Below are positions 8,437 through 18,044 of a DNA stretch of 64,000 bases, piece after piece (position 1 is the stretch's first letter; each line of letters begins with the position of its first letter). The translations under genes and the position numbers were made by a program. The notes beneath the pieces were generated by a model. The model was not told the origin of the DNA, searched no databases, and saw only the letters and a list, made by a program, of their open reading frames with translations. Where the stretch lies: contig JAFYYN010000005.1 of assembly GCA_017557525.1 (NCBI GenBank), positions 1-64,000 on the forward strand, in the 5' to 3' direction. Source of the DNA: Lachnospiraceae bacterium (lineage in GTDB: Bacteria; Bacillota; Clostridia; Lachnospirales; Lachnospiraceae).

Positions 8437-8793
8437 ATGAATAGAGTAGTTAAGAAGGGGTTGGCCCTTTTACTGGTAGTAGTTTTAGCTATGTCACTTT
8501 GTGCATGCAGCAAGGATCCTAACTGTGGAAAGTATGTATGCAAGTCCGCTAAAGTTGGCGATATTACTGTTGCAGCAAATGAAGTATATCCTAACGGTGC
8601 AAGTATCGACCTGCAGACTGCAGGTGCGTGCAAGGTTGTTCTTGACGGCGCAGAGTACAGCGGTTCATGGAAGAGTGAAAACAGTAATGTTACCATAACC
8701 CTTGAAGGCGAAGAATCAAAGGGTACCGTTTCAGGTAACACACTCACAATCGACATCTACGATGTCGGTATGACCATGGTATTTGAGAGATAA
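8437..8793 (+). CDS. Small lipoprotein of unknown function
   Basis: A 118-residue protein with a basic N-terminus, a hydrophobic segment and a lipobox LCAC ending at Cys24, so a lipoprotein anchored outside the membrane. The mature part is short and beta-rich (GSWKSENSNVTITLEGEES). Cysteines at 24, 30 and 36 are clustered at the N-terminus. AGGAGG lies 4 nt upstream of the start codon. It follows the ATPase by 21 bp and may be co-transcribed. I do not recognise a named family. Confidence 0.75.
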   Translation: MNRVVKKGLALLLVVVLAMSLCACSKDPNCGKYVCKSAKVGDITVAANEVYPNGASIDLQTAGACKVVLDGAEYSGSWKSENSNVTITLEGEESKGTVSGNTLTIDIYDVGMTMVFER

Positions 8794-8869
8794 AACGCCA
8801 ATGATGCGCAAGCATCATTATCCCATGCGTTTTATCGACCTGTCACGGGTGCCGAAGGCGCGCGTGACC
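8792..8869. repeat. Two nested intergenic hairpins before gltX
   Basis: AAAACGC (8792-8798) pairs with GCGTTTT (8827-8833) around an inner 8-bp stem AATGATGC/GCATCATT closed by a GCAA tetraloop (8808-8811). Next to it GTCACG (8842-8847) pairs with CGTGAC (8863-8868) around GCC-GAA-GGC. There is no U-run. The first hairpin begins inside the lipoprotein stop codon. They may be palindromic repeats or mRNA processing structures. Confidence 0.6.
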
Positions 8870-8902
8870 ATACCTTATTAATTTTTCGGAGGACTAAATA
8901 AA

Positions 8903-10360
8903 ATGGACAGAGTAAGAAGCAGATATGCACCTTCTCCTACAGGAAAGATGCATGTCGGAAATCTTCGTACCGCTTTGTATGAGTTTCTGATCGCAAAGCA
9001 TGCGGGAGGAGATTTCATTTTAAGAATAGAGGACACAGACCAGGGCAGACTGGTTGAGGGTTCGGTAGATATTATATATAAGACATTGGCAGAGGCCGGC
9101 ATCATACATGATGAGGGTCCTGATAAGGATAAGGGCTACGGGCCTTATGTACAGAGCGAGAGAGTAAAATCAGGGCTCTATATGGAGTACGCAAAGAAGC
9201 TTGTAGAGCAGGGAGATGCTTACTACTGCTTCTGTACAAAAGAGAGGCTTGAGACTTTAAAGACCGAAGTTAACGGTGAGACAATTACCCATTATGACAA
9301 GCACTGCTTAAGCCTTTCAAAAGAAGAGGTTGAGGCAAAGCTTGCAACAGGTGAGCCCTTTGTTATCAGACAGAACATACCGAGAGAGGGGACTACCACC
9401 TTTACCGATGCAAACTACGGAGAGGTTACGATCAACAACTCCGAGATGGACGATCAGATACTTATCAAATCGGACGGTTTCCCTACATACAATTTCGCAA
9501 ATGTAGTTGATGACCATTTGATGAAGATAAGCCATGTAGTAAGAGGTAATGAGTATATTACATCAACTCCCAAGTATACAAGGCTTTATAAGGCATTCGG
9601 ATGGGAGGAGCCTACTTACGTACATCTTCCTCTTATAACAAACGAGGAGCATCAGAAGCTTTCTAAGCGTAGCGGACATTCTTCCTTTGAGGATCTGATA
9701 GAGCAGGGCTTTGTAGCTGAGGCAATAGTGAACTTTGTAGCGCTGCTTGGCTGGAGCGGCCCTGATAACAGGGAGATATTCTCGTTAGACGAGCTTATAG
9801 AACTCTTTGATTACACACATATCAACAAGGCACCTTCTGTATTTGATATGGTAAAGCTCCGCTGGATGAACGGCGAGTACTTAAAGGCTATGGATAATGA
9901 TAAGTACTACGAACTGGCACTTCCCTATGTCGAGAAGGTTATCACAAAGCCTTATGACAAGAAAAAGATTGCTGATCTGGTTAAGACTCGTATTGAGACT
10001 TTATGTGACATAGCAGAGAAGATTGATTTCTTTGAGGAGCTTCCGGAGTACGACATCGAAATGTATACTCACAAGAAAATGAAGACGAACTCCGAGAACT
10101 CGTTAGAGTCATTAAGGGATCTTCTTCCCAGATTAGAGGCACTTGAGGATTTCTCTATAGACGGTATACAGGCACTGGTACAAAGTTACGTTGAGGAGAA
10201 AGAGATTAAAAACGGTATAGCTCTCTGGCCTCTCCGTACAGCAGTATCGGGCAAGCAGATGACACCCGGCGGAGCATATGAGATTATGGATATTCTGGGT
10301 AAGGAAGAGTCTCTTAAAAGGATCCGCAAAGGCATAAGCCTACTTGAAGCAGCAGTGTGA
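8903..10360 (+). CDS. gltX: Glutamyl-tRNA synthetase
   Basis: A 485-residue class I aminoacyl-tRNA synthetase that charges tRNA-Glu. The HIGH-type motif is in APSPTGKMHVGN, and the KMSKS-type motif is KLSKR. Both sit at the usual spacing, with an anticodon-binding alpha-helical C-terminus. The start follows CGGAGG. The length is normal. Whether it also charges tRNA-Gln (non-discriminating, needing GatCAB) cannot be told from this window. The helicase gene follows after 9 bp. Confidence 0.96.
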   Translation: MDRVRSRYAPSPTGKMHVGNLRTALYEFLIAKHAGGDFILRIEDTDQGRLVEGSVDIIYKTLAEAGIIHDEGPDKDKGYGPYVQSERVKSGLYMEYAKKLVEQGDAYYCFCTKERLETLKTEVNGETITHYDKHCLSLSKEEVEAKLATGEPFVIRQNIPREGTTTFTDANYGEVTINNSEMDDQILIKSDGFPTYNFANVVDDHLMKISHVVRGNEYITSTPKYTRLYKAFGWEEPTYVHLPLITNEEHQKLSKRSGHSSFEDLIEQGFVAEAIVNFVALLGWSGPDNREIFSLDELIELFDYTHINKAPSVFDMVKLRWMNGEYLKAMDNDKYYELALPYVEKVITKPYDKKKIADLVKTRIETLCDIAEKIDFFEELPEYDIEMYTHKKMKTNSENSLESLRDLLPRLEALEDFSIDGIQALVQSYVEEKEIKNGIALWPLRTAVSGKQMTPGGAYEIMDILGKEESLKRIRKGISLLEAAV

Positions 10361-10369
10361 GGTTAACGG

Positions 10370-12265
10370 ATGAAGTTTAATGACTCACAGTCAAGGGCTG
10401 TTTCACATTTTGAAGGTCCGTGCATGGTTCTGGCAGGACCGGGTTCGGGAAAAACAACAGTAATAGTCAACAGGATTAAGTATCTTACGGAGGAACGTGA
10501 TGTTCCTCCGGAGAAGATACTGGTCATAACATTTACAAGGACCGCCGCAGAAGAAATGAGGGAACGCTTCAGGATTCTTGCGGGCGGCGAACAGGGAATA
10601 ACGTTCGGTACATTTCATTCATTGTTCTTTAAGATTCTTAGATACGCATATCGCTATGATGCCTCCAATATTTTAACTGAAGAAGATAGATACAGGTTTT
10701 TGAAGGATGCCGCACGAAGCGCAGGTTTAAACGACGAACTTGATAATGAGTTTATTGCCGGTCTTTCAAATGAAATAAGCTGTGTCAAAAATTCCGGAGG
10801 AGAACTGAAAAAGTATAAACCCGGAGTAATTGAAAAAAATCTGTTCATCAGGATAATTTCTGAGTTTGAAAGGATCCTGCGTTCTGAGGAAAAGATTGAT
10901 TTTGATGACATGCTGCTACTGACTCACAGGCTTTTTGAGACCAGACCTGAAATACTCGACTTTTGGCGTGATACCTATGAATATATACTGGTAGACGAAT
11001 TTCAGGATATATGTCCTCTGCAGTATGATCTGATAACCCGGCTGGCTTCCCCTAAGAACAATATCTTTATAGTTGGGGACGATGATCAGAGCATCTATTC
11101 GTTCAGAGGCGCGATGCCGGATCTTATGGCAAGATTTGAAAAACAGTATAAGTCCGATAAAAGGTTTAATACGGTTACGCTGGGCATAAACTACCGCTGT
11201 AGTCATGAGATTGTGGAATGCAGTCTTAATCTTATCTCCAAAAACAAAAAGCGTTTTAAAAAGGAGCTTCGTTCTGATAAAAAGTCCTTTCTTCAGACTT
11301 CGACTGTCCGCTTCAGGACATTTCCCGAGCATAAAAAAGAAGTTACTTATGTAATAAATCTTATAGAGGATCTGAACGCTAAAGGTATCGATTATACGGA
11401 AATGGCCGTACTTTTCAGGACTAACGCTCAGCCCGGGTCGTTTGTCTCGCAGCTAAAGATCAGGAATATCCCCTTTGTGATAAGAGATAATATTCAAAAC
11501 ATATATGAGCACTGGATCGCCAAGAATATTTTTGCATATATGGAACTCGCAGGACTAGAGGCGGGGAAAGAGGCTGGCATATGTGACGAAAAAGATAACG
11601 GCACAAGGTGGCGGAACCTTTTCCTTTCCATAGCAAACAGACCTGTAAGGTATATCTCAAGGGAAACTATGCGAAAAGAGAAGCTGGATTTTTCGGTGCT
11701 GTTCCGTGAAAATATGGGAAAAGCATATGTTACCGAAAGACTTACCAAATTAAAATATGACCTTAACATGATATCCAGGCTCAATCCGAAAGCTGCGGTC
11801 AAATATATCCGAAAAGCGGTAGGGTATGACGATTTCCTAAAAAAATATGCCGCCGAAAGAAGCCTTGACATTGACGGGCTTATGGGTATACTTGAAGAAG
11901 TAGAGGCATCTTCTGCGGAATTTGATACGTATGAGGCGTGGCAGGAACATATCAGGGAATATTCAGAGGTGTTAAGGCAAAGGGCAAAGGACAAAACAAA
12001 GGAAAAGGAGTCCGGAGTAAGCCTGCTTACCTTTCATTCTGCCAAGGGCACTGAATATGATACGGTATTTATAGTTGATGCGTCAGAAAATTATACGCCC
12101 TATCGGCAGGCTGGGACTGCAGCAGAGATAGAGGAGGAGAGAAGAATGTTTTATGTTGCGTTAACAAGGGCAAAAAACAGGCTTTTTGTACTTCATGCAG
12201 ATGAGAAATTCGGGAAAAAGTATGAAGTTTCAAGATTTGTCAAAGAAGCAGGACTGATCAGGTAA
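10370..12265 (+). CDS. UvrD/Rep-family ATP-dependent DNA helicase
   Basis: A 631-residue superfamily 1A helicase. Motif I is GPGSGKTT (23-30), motif II VDEFQD, motif III GDDDQSIYSFRGA, motif V LTFHSAKGTEYDTVFI and motif VI EERRMFYVALTRAKNRLF. All catalytic motifs are present. It is shorter than PcrA or UvrD (about 720 residues) because the region between motifs IV and V is reduced and the C-terminal RNA-polymerase-binding tail is absent. It starts 9 bp after gltX, with GAGG overlapping the gltX stop. Probably DNA repair or recombination; the exact orthologue is unclear. Confidence 0.9.
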   Translation: MKFNDSQSRAVSHFEGPCMVLAGPGSGKTTVIVNRIKYLTEERDVPPEKILVITFTRTAAEEMRERFRILAGGEQGITFGTFHSLFFKILRYAYRYDASNILTEEDRYRFLKDAARSAGLNDELDNEFIAGLSNEISCVKNSGGELKKYKPGVIEKNLFIRIISEFERILRSEEKIDFDDMLLLTHRLFETRPEILDFWRDTYEYILVDEFQDICPLQYDLITRLASPKNNIFIVGDDDQSIYSFRGAMPDLMARFEKQYKSDKRFNTVTLGINYRCSHEIVECSLNLISKNKKRFKKELRSDKKSFLQTSTVRFRTFPEHKKEVTYVINLIEDLNAKGIDYTEMAVLFRTNAQPGSFVSQLKIRNIPFVIRDNIQNIYEHWIAKNIFAYMELAGLEAGKEAGICDEKDNGTRWRNLFLSIANRPVRYISRETMRKEKLDFSVLFRENMGKAYVTERLTKLKYDLNMISRLNPKAAVKYIRKAVGYDDFLKKYAAERSLDIDGLMGILEEVEASSAEFDTYEAWQEHIREYSEVLRQRAKDKTKEKESGVSLLTFHSAKGTEYDTVFIVDASENYTPYRQAGTAAEIEEERRMFYVALTRAKNRLFVLHADEKFGKKYEVSRFVKEAGLIR

Positions 12266-12282
12266 CTGATGATGAGGTAGTT

Positions 12283-13104
12283 ATGGAAAACAGACTTGAT
12301 TTATGGCTGGTTGAGAATATGGGTATCAAGAGCCGGTCAAAGGCTCAGGAGCTTATACGCGGGGGTTATGTCCTGTGTAATGGGGCAGCGGTGACAAAGA
12401 CCGGGTATAAGGTATCCGCTAAAGACGAGATAAAACTGCTTGAAAATGAGGTACTAAAATACGTTTCCCGAGGCGGATTAAAGCTGGAAAAGGCTATCAG
12501 GGAGTTTAACCTGGATTTTAAAGATAAAAAGGTGCTCGATATAGGTTCTTCAACAGGCGGGTTCACCGACTGTGCCTTAAAGGCAGGAGCAAAAAAGGTT
12601 ATAGCTGTTGATGTCGGAAGTGATATAATGGATGGAACATTAAGAGCAGACAGCAGGATTGAACTGTATGAAAATACTGATATCCGTGAGTTCCCGTATG
12701 AGAAATACAGCGATATTGATTTTGCGGTATGTGATGCTTCCTTTATCTCATTGCCGACGGCTTTAAAAAACCTGGGAGCTCCGGGTCAGAGTTTTACTCT
12801 TATAGCACTTATTAAGCCTCAGTTTGAGTGCGGTATAAAAATGGCAAAAAAATATAAGGGTGTAGTTAACGATAAGGGATTACATAAAGAGATAATAGCC
12901 CGGGTGATCGAAGACATGGATTATTTAGGCTTCCATATGAAAAAGATCACCTGGTCCCCAATAAGCGGAGGGGATGGAAATATCGAGTATATTGCTGAGT
13001 TTTATAAGGGGAATTTAAATGATGACTGCACAGAAAAAGTGCACCTTGGCGAAAAAGAAATTATAGAATTAACTGATAATGCATTTGAGTATTTTAAAAA
13101 ATAA
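12283..13104 (+). CDS. tlyA: TlyA-family rRNA 2'-O-methyltransferase
   Basis: A 273-residue protein with an N-terminal S4 RNA-binding domain (residues 1-60, beginning RLDLWLVENMGIKSRSKAQE) and a FtsJ-type SAM-binding domain (LDIGSSTGGFTDC). TlyA enzymes 2'-O-methylate cytidines of 16S and 23S rRNA and in actinobacteria set capreomycin sensitivity; the older hemolysin label is not justified. In many Clostridia tlyA lies after dxs; here it follows a helicase by 17 bp with a GAGGT ribosome site. Confidence 0.88.
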   Translation: MENRLDLWLVENMGIKSRSKAQELIRGGYVLCNGAAVTKTGYKVSAKDEIKLLENEVLKYVSRGGLKLEKAIREFNLDFKDKKVLDIGSSTGGFTDCALKAGAKKVIAVDVGSDIMDGTLRADSRIELYENTDIREFPYEKYSDIDFAVCDASFISLPTALKNLGAPGQSFTLIALIKPQFECGIKMAKKYKGVVNDKGLHKEIIARVIEDMDYLGFHMKKITWSPISGGDGNIEYIAEFYKGNLNDDCTEKVHLGEKEIIELTDNAFEYFKK

Positions 13105-13205
13105 AATTTTTATTAAAAATCCTTTTACTTTTTTTAGATAATATGCTAATATTATATGCAGTAGTTAAAAAACGGCTATACGTTTATTTAGAGGAGGTAT
13201 GAAAA

Positions 13206-13907
13206 ATGGCATTTTGTCCGTTATGCGGAAAGCAGCTTCCTGCAAATGGGATTTGTTCCTGTGGCAAGAAGCTTGATGAACAAGGTAATATCGTAGACGC
13301 AGTACAGCAGGCAGCAGCTCCCATGCAGCAGGCGGTTCAGCAGGCACCTCAGCAGGTTCAGGCACAGCCGGCTCCTCAGCCCCAGCCTCAGCAGGCACCC
13401 CAGCAGCAGGTTCCCCCTGCACCAAAGCCTCAGCCTCAGCCAAAGCCCCAGCCTGTATTTACCGCTCAGCAGTTAGCTGATATGAAGACCAGGCTTGGCA
13501 TTTCAGCCGGAGCTATTGCAGCGGTTGCATTCCTTGTAGCTTATTTCAGCGGTTATTTTGCTCTTATAGCAATCGTTGGTGCGGTAGTTATTTTCGATAA
13601 TAATGAGTGGCTTAAGAAAAACGTTGTAAAAGCACTTGTTCTTTTACTCTGCTTCTCGCTTATCAACGCAGTGCTTTACCTGATCCCCGATCTTCTCGGT
13701 ATCATCTACGATGCAGCTTACATAGGTAATGTTGCATTAGGATTTGTATCTAAGACAAGACAGGTATTCAATGTACTTAATGATATCATCGTATTATGCA
13801 AGGAAGTGCTTTTCATACTTCTTGCTTTCTGTGCTCTTAAGATGAAGACCATAAGGATCGGTTTTATCGATAATCTCATTGACAAAGCATTTGCTCAGGG
13901 AAAGTAA
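13206..13907 (+). CDS. Zinc-ribbon, Pro/Gln-rich integral membrane protein
   Basis: A 233-residue protein. An N-terminal mini zinc ribbon has CPLC (4-7) and an unusual CSC (17-19) instead of a second CxxC. Residues 35-93 are a low-complexity Ala/Pro/Gln linker (repeats of QQAPQQ and PQPQP type). From about residue 100 there are three to four hydrophobic segments. The start follows GAGGAGG, and a likely -10 TATTAT lies at 13150. It ends at a strong terminator, so it is monocistronic. The overall plan resembles zinc-ribbon membrane proteins of Clostridia with no known function. Confidence 0.75.
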   Translation: MAFCPLCGKQLPANGICSCGKKLDEQGNIVDAVQQAAAPMQQAVQQAPQQVQAQPAPQPQPQQAPQQQVPPAPKPQPQPKPQPVFTAQQLADMKTRLGISAGAIAAVAFLVAYFSGYFALIAIVGAVVIFDNNEWLKKNVVKALVLLLCFSLINAVLYLIPDLLGIIYDAAYIGNVALGFVSKTRQVFNVLNDIIVLCKEVLFILLAFCALKMKTIRIGFIDNLIDKAFAQGK

Positions 13908-13930
13908 TTTTATAACATAAAAATAATTTT

Positions 13931-13973
13931 AAGACGGTTTTGTGTATTGATCATACATTAAACCGTCTTTTTA
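13931..13973 (+). terminator. Rho-independent terminator
   Basis: AAGACGGTTT (13931-13940) pairs perfectly with AAACCGTCTT (13960-13969), followed by a TTT tract. It separates the zinc-ribbon protein from the trigger factor operon. Confidence 0.9.
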
Positions 13974-14007
13974 TATTCAAGACCGTACCCGGCAGCGAAA
14001 ATAATTC

Positions 14008-14036
14008 TTGCGTTTTATAAAAATCTATGCTATAAT
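14008..14036 (+). promoter_or_regulatory. Promoter of tig-clpP-clpX
   Basis: TTGCGT (14008-14013), a 17-bp spacer and TATAAT (14031-14036) preceded by TGC (extended -10). Transcription would begin near 14043, which makes the ATG at 14059 too close and supports the start at 14107. Confidence 0.8.
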
Positions 14037-14106
14037 CATACAGATTGTGGACTAAAAAATGGAAGAATACCATGTCCATTTGAATATTTTTTTGGAGGAA
14101 CTCGAA

Positions 14107-15414
14107 ATGAACGTTAAGACAGAAGATTTAGGAAAAAACAGCTACAAGCTTACAGTTGAAGTTGATGCCGATGTATTTGCAAAGGCTTATCAGCAGTCAT
14201 ATCAGAAAAACAAGAACAGAATCCAGATCCAGGGCTTCAGAAAAGGAAAGGCTCCTTTAGCTCTTATCGAGAAGGTATATGGACCTGAGGTATTCTATGA
14301 GGATGCTGCTGACATCGTTATAAATGATACTTATGCTCAGGCTGCAGAAGAGAGTGGTCTTGATATCGTTTCGAGACCTGAGGTTGATTTCGACCAGATT
14401 GAAAAGGGTAAGAACTTCATATATACTGCAAAGGTAGCAGTTAAGCCCGAGGTTAAGCTTGGAAACTACAAGGGTATCGAGGTTGCAAAGCAGGTAGTTG
14501 AGGTTACCGATGCAGAGGTTGATGCAGAAATTGATAAGTTAAGAGATCAGAACGCAAGAAGCATCACTATCGAGGATCAGCCTGTACAGGACAAGGATAT
14601 CATCAAGCTTGATTATGAGGGCAGTGTGGACGGAGTACCCTTCGAGGGCGGCAAGGCAGAGGATGCTGAGCTTGTTATCGGTTCACATACATTCATTGAT
14701 AATTTCGAAGAGCAGCTTATCGGCATGAACATCGGCGATGAGAAGGAGATAAACGTTACCTTCCCTGAGGAGTATCATGCAGAGAATCTTAAGGGTAAGC
14801 CTGCAGTATTTAAGTGCAAGATTAACTCCATCACCCGTAAGGAGCTTCCTGAGGCTGATGATGAGTTTGCACAGGAGGTATCTGAGTTTGATACTCTTGC
14901 AGAGTTCAAAGAGGATATGAAAAAGAAGCTGTTAGAGGCTAAGCAGAAGGAAACAGACAGGATCATCGAAGATGAGGCTATTGAAAAGCTTATCGAGTCT
15001 TCAGAGATGGATGTTCCGGACGGCATGATCGACAATGAGGCACGTCACCTTGCAGAGGATTTTGCTCAGCGTATCCAGGGCCAGGGAATGCCTTTCGAGC
15101 AGTATCTTAAGTACACCGGTATGGACGGCAAGACATTTGTTAACCAGATGAAGCCCCAGGCATTAAAGAGGATACAGTCAAGACTTGTACTTGAAGCAGT
15201 TGTTAAGGCTGAAAACATCGAGATCACTCCTGAAGAAGTAGATATGGAATTCACAACTCTTTCAGAGCAGTACAAGATGGAGAAGGACAAGATCAAGGAA
15301 ATGATCGTAGGCAAGGAGCTTGATAACTTCAAGATGGATATTGCCGTTGGAAAGGCTGCAACATTAGTAAGAGAAGCAGCTGTACAGGTTGAAAAGAAAG
15401 AAGAAACAAAGTAA
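14107..15414 (+). CDS. tig: Trigger factor
   Basis: A 435-residue ribosome-associated chaperone and prolyl isomerase. The N-terminal ribosome-binding domain contains the loop GFRKGKAPLALIEKVYG. The FKBP-like PPIase domain (VDGVPFEGGKAEDAELVIGS) is in the middle, and the C-terminal arms follow. The start at 14107 is set by TTTGGAGG upstream; the ATG 48 bp earlier would add a non-family extension. clpP and clpX follow, the standard Firmicutes order. A diverged lipoprotein relative lies at 23602. Confidence 0.96.
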   Translation: MNVKTEDLGKNSYKLTVEVDADVFAKAYQQSYQKNKNRIQIQGFRKGKAPLALIEKVYGPEVFYEDAADIVINDTYAQAAEESGLDIVSRPEVDFDQIEKGKNFIYTAKVAVKPEVKLGNYKGIEVAKQVVEVTDAEVDAEIDKLRDQNARSITIEDQPVQDKDIIKLDYEGSVDGVPFEGGKAEDAELVIGSHTFIDNFEEQLIGMNIGDEKEINVTFPEEYHAENLKGKPAVFKCKINSITRKELPEADDEFAQEVSEFDTLAEFKEDMKKKLLEAKQKETDRIIEDEAIEKLIESSEMDVPDGMIDNEARHLAEDFAQRIQGQGMPFEQYLKYTGMDGKTFVNQMKPQALKRIQSRLVLEAVVKAENIEITPEEVDMEFTTLSEQYKMEKDKIKEMIVGKELDNFKMDIAVGKAATLVREAAVQVEKKEETK

Positions 15415-15440
15415 TTTTGTGCACGTGGAGGAGGTAAACA

Positions 15441-16022
15441 ATGAGTTTAGTACCTTATGTTATAGAACAGACGAGCCGTGGGGAGCGTTCGTACGATATT
15501 TATTCCAGACTGCTCAAGGACAGGATCATCTTCCTTTCGGAAGAGGTTAATGATGTAACCGCTTCATTGGTAGTTGCTCAGATGCTGTTCTTAGAGTCAG
15601 AGGATCCTAATAAAGATATCAACTTTTATATCAACAGTCCCGGTGGTTCCGTTACAGCCGGATTTGCAATCTATGATACTATGCAGTATATCAAGTGTGA
15701 TGTTTCAACTATCTGCGTTGGTCTTGCTGCAAGTATGGGCGCATTTTTGCTGGCAGGCGGTACAAAGGGCAAGCGAATGGCACTTCCCAATGCCGAGATC
15801 ATGATACATCAGCCCTCAGGCGGAGCCAGAGGACAGGCTACCGAGATTCAGATCGTAGCTGAAAATATCTTAAAGACTAAGCGTAAGCTCAATGAAATGC
15901 TTGCTGCAAATACAGGAAAGCCCATCGAGATCATCGAAAAGGATACCGACAGGGATAACTACATGAGTGCAGAAGAAGCATTGGAGTACGGTCTTATAGA
16001 TAAGGTTATCACCAAGAGATAA
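15441..16022 (+). CDS. clpP: ATP-dependent Clp protease proteolytic subunit
   Basis: A 193-residue serine protease that forms the double heptamer degraded-substrate chamber with ClpX or ClpA/C. The catalytic Ser is in [13 protein letters not shown], the His in MIHQPSGG and the Asp in [10 protein letters not shown]. The start follows GGAGGAGG. It lies 26 bp after tig and 24 bp before clpX, forming a proteostasis operon. Confidence 0.97.
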   Translation: MSLVPYVIEQTSRGERSYDIYSRLLKDRIIFLSEEVNDVTASLVVAQMLFLESEDPNKDINFYINSPGGSVTAGFAIYDTMQYIKCDVSTICVGLAASMGAFLLAGGTKGKRMALPNAEIMIHQPSGGARGQATEIQIVAENILKTKRKLNEMLAANTGKPIEIIEKDTDRDNYMSAEEALEYGLIDKVITKR

Positions 16023-16046
16023 ATTTAGTTTAGATTGGAGTCAGTA

Positions 16047-17372
16047 GTGGCAAGAACAGTTGATGATGGCAGAAGAGGCAAAGGGATTTACTGCTGTTTC
16101 TGCGGAAAAAGACAGGATCAGGTAAGGCGTCTTTTTTCAGGACTTGATGATACCTATATCTGTGATGAATGTGTAAATATCTGCTCAGACATATTGGACG
16201 AGGAGTTTTATGATGATGAGGAGCTTGACAGGCCTGCTGATACTAAAGGTCTTGACATTAATCTGTTAAAGCCCGCAGAAATAAAGCAGTTCCTTGATGA
16301 ATATGTTATAGGCCAGGAGGATGCTAAAAAAATCCTTTCGGTTGCAGTATATAACCATTATAAGAGAGTTTTATCATTAAACGAGTCGGATGTTGAGTTG
16401 CAGAAGAGCAATATTCTTATGATGGGTTCGACAGGCTCGGGTAAGACTTACCTGGCACAGACCTTGGCGAAAATACTTAATGTTCCGTTTGCAATAGCAG
16501 ATGCGACCACACTTACAGAGGCCGGCTATGTAGGCGAGGATGTTGAGAATATTTTGCTTAAGCTTATACAGGCGGCAGACTATGATGTGCCCCGTGCACA
16601 GTATGGCATAGTTTATATTGATGAGATAGACAAGATTACGAAAAAGAGCGAGAATGTTTCCATAACCAGAGATGTTTCCGGTGAAGGCGTACAGCAGGCT
16701 CTGCTAAAAATCCTTGAAGGCACTGAGGCATCCGTTCCTCCTCAGGGAGGCAGAAAGCATCCTCATCAGGAGCTCATCCGTATCGATACAACCAATATCC
16801 TGTTTATTTGCGGCGGAGCTTTTGACGGACTTGAAAAGATAGTAGAATCAAGGATCGGAAAGAAATCCTTAGGCTTTAATGCTGAAATACAGGATTCATT
16901 AAATCTTGATATAGGAAAGCTTTTCCGTCAGGTACTTCCTGAGGATCTGATCAAATTTGGACTGATACCGGAGTTTATCGGCCGTGTGCCTGTTATGGCA
17001 GCTCTTGATATGCTTGATGAAAAGGCTCTGGTGGATATACTTGTTAAGCCTAAGAATGCTCTTACCAAGCAGTACAAGAAGCTGTTTGAACTTGACGGTG
17101 TTGAGCTTGAATTTGAACCGGAGGCTTTGGAGCAGATAGCTAAGAAGTCATTTGAAAGAAAAACAGGAGCCAGAGGACTTAGGTCTATATGTGAGGATAT
17201 CATGATGGATGCCATGTACGAGGCTCCCTCTGATATGTCAGTGGTAAAATGTGTGGTAACAAAAGAGTCGGCTTTAGGTAATGAAAAGCCCCAGCTTATT
17301 TATCTTCCGGACGGACAGAAGAGAAAGACCTTACATCGAGCCAGAAATACTAAAAAAATACAGGTTTCATGA
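16047..17372 (+). CDS. clpX: ClpX, unfoldase subunit of ClpXP
   Basis: A 441-residue AAA+ unfoldase. The N-terminal zinc-binding domain has a CxxC pair (Cys16/Cys19) and a second pair (Cys39/Cys42). Walker A is GSTGSGKT, Walker [11 protein letters not shown]; the RKHPHQE substrate loop region and sensor motifs are present. I choose the GTG at 16047 because TTGGAG precedes it by 6 nt; the TTG at 16035 would include that ribosome site in the coding part. Confidence 0.96.
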   Translation: MARTVDDGRRGKGIYCCFCGKRQDQVRRLFSGLDDTYICDECVNICSDILDEEFYDDEELDRPADTKGLDINLLKPAEIKQFLDEYVIGQEDAKKILSVAVYNHYKRVLSLNESDVELQKSNILMMGSTGSGKTYLAQTLAKILNVPFAIADATTLTEAGYVGEDVENILLKLIQAADYDVPRAQYGIVYIDEIDKITKKSENVSITRDVSGEGVQQALLKILEGTEASVPPQGGRKHPHQELIRIDTTNILFICGGAFDGLEKIVESRIGKKSLGFNAEIQDSLNLDIGKLFRQVLPEDLIKFGLIPEFIGRVPVMAALDMLDEKALVDILVKPKNALTKQYKKLFELDGVELEFEPEALEQIAKKSFERKTGARGLRSICEDIMMDAMYEAPSDMSVVKCVVTKESALGNEKPQLIYLPDGQKRKTLHRARNTKKIQVS

Positions 17373-17378
17373 TAATAA

Positions 17379-17441
17379 GCCCATCCCGGAGGAACTCCTT
17401 TGAGATGGGCAATGTCATAATTTGCCATGCGAATTATGACA
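17379..17441. promoter_or_regulatory. Two hairpins in the clpX-engB junction
   Basis: GCCCATC (17379-17385) pairs with GATGGGC (17404-17410), and TGTCATAATT (17413-17422) pairs perfectly with AATTATGACA (17432-17441). Neither has a U-run. The second hairpin ends 4 nt before the ribosome site of engB and covers two earlier in-frame ATGs, so it might tune engB translation or be a processing site. Confidence 0.55.
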
Positions 17442-17456
17442 GTCGGTGAGATAATT

Positions 17457-18044
17457 ATGATTATTAAGAATGCAGAACTGGAGACCGTGTGTGGTGTAAC
17501 CAGTGTTCTCCCTAAAAACGAGCTTCCGGAGTTCGCTTTTTCCGGAAAGTCAAATGTAGGAAAATCGTCTTTGATAAATGCGCTTATGATTAGGAAAAAT
17601 CTGGCCCGTACTTCGGGGCAGCCGGGTAAAACGCAGACTATCAATTATTATAAAGTAAATAACGCCTTTTATTTTGTGGATCTTCCGGGCTATGGATATG
17701 CCAAGGTATCAAAGGAAATTAAAGCCAAATGGGGAAAGATGATAGAAAAATATCTTAAGACCTCTGAGGTGTTAAAAAAAGTATTTCTTCTGGTGGATAT
17801 CAGGCATGATCCGGGAGAAAATGACATTACGATGTTTGAGTGGGTAAAGGCTAACGGGTTTGAGCCGGTAGTCATAGCCACAAAAGCGGACAAGATTGGC
17901 AGAAATCAGATCCAGCGCCAGGTAGCTGCTATAAGAAAGGGATTAAAGGCTGAAGCAGAAATAAAAATCATCCCTTTTTCTGCTGAAACCAAGCAGGGCA
18001 GGGATGAAATCTGGGCTTTATTAGAGGAAAATCTTAGTTCATGA
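17457..18044 (+). CDS. engB: Ribosome biogenesis GTPase EngB (YsxC)
   Basis: A 195-residue TrmE-Era-EngA-like GTPase needed for 50S subunit assembly. G1 is GKSNVGKSS, G2 lies in ARTSGQPGKTQT, G3 is DLPGYGYAK, G4 TKAD and G5 SAET. The start at 17457 follows GGTGAG; the upstream ATGs lie within a hairpin. Its 3' end overlaps the convergent DUF4364 gene by 11 bp. Confidence 0.95.
   Translation: MIIKNAELETVCGVTSVLPKNELPEFAFSGKSNVGKSSLINALMIRKNLARTSGQPGKTQTINYYKVNNAFYFVDLPGYGYAKVSKEIKAKWGKMIEKYLKTSEVLKKVFLLVDIRHDPGENDITMFEWVKANGFEPVVIATKADKIGRNQIQRQVAAIRKGLKAEAEIKIIPFSAETKQGRDEIWALLEENLSS

Noticed and set aside
10916-11994. Long minus-strand open frames within the helicase gene
   Set aside because: Both lie fully opposite a gene with all helicase motifs and have no start signals or family features.
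12283-13104. Hemolysin A
   Set aside because: The S4 plus FtsJ architecture identifies an rRNA methyltransferase; the hemolysin name is historical.
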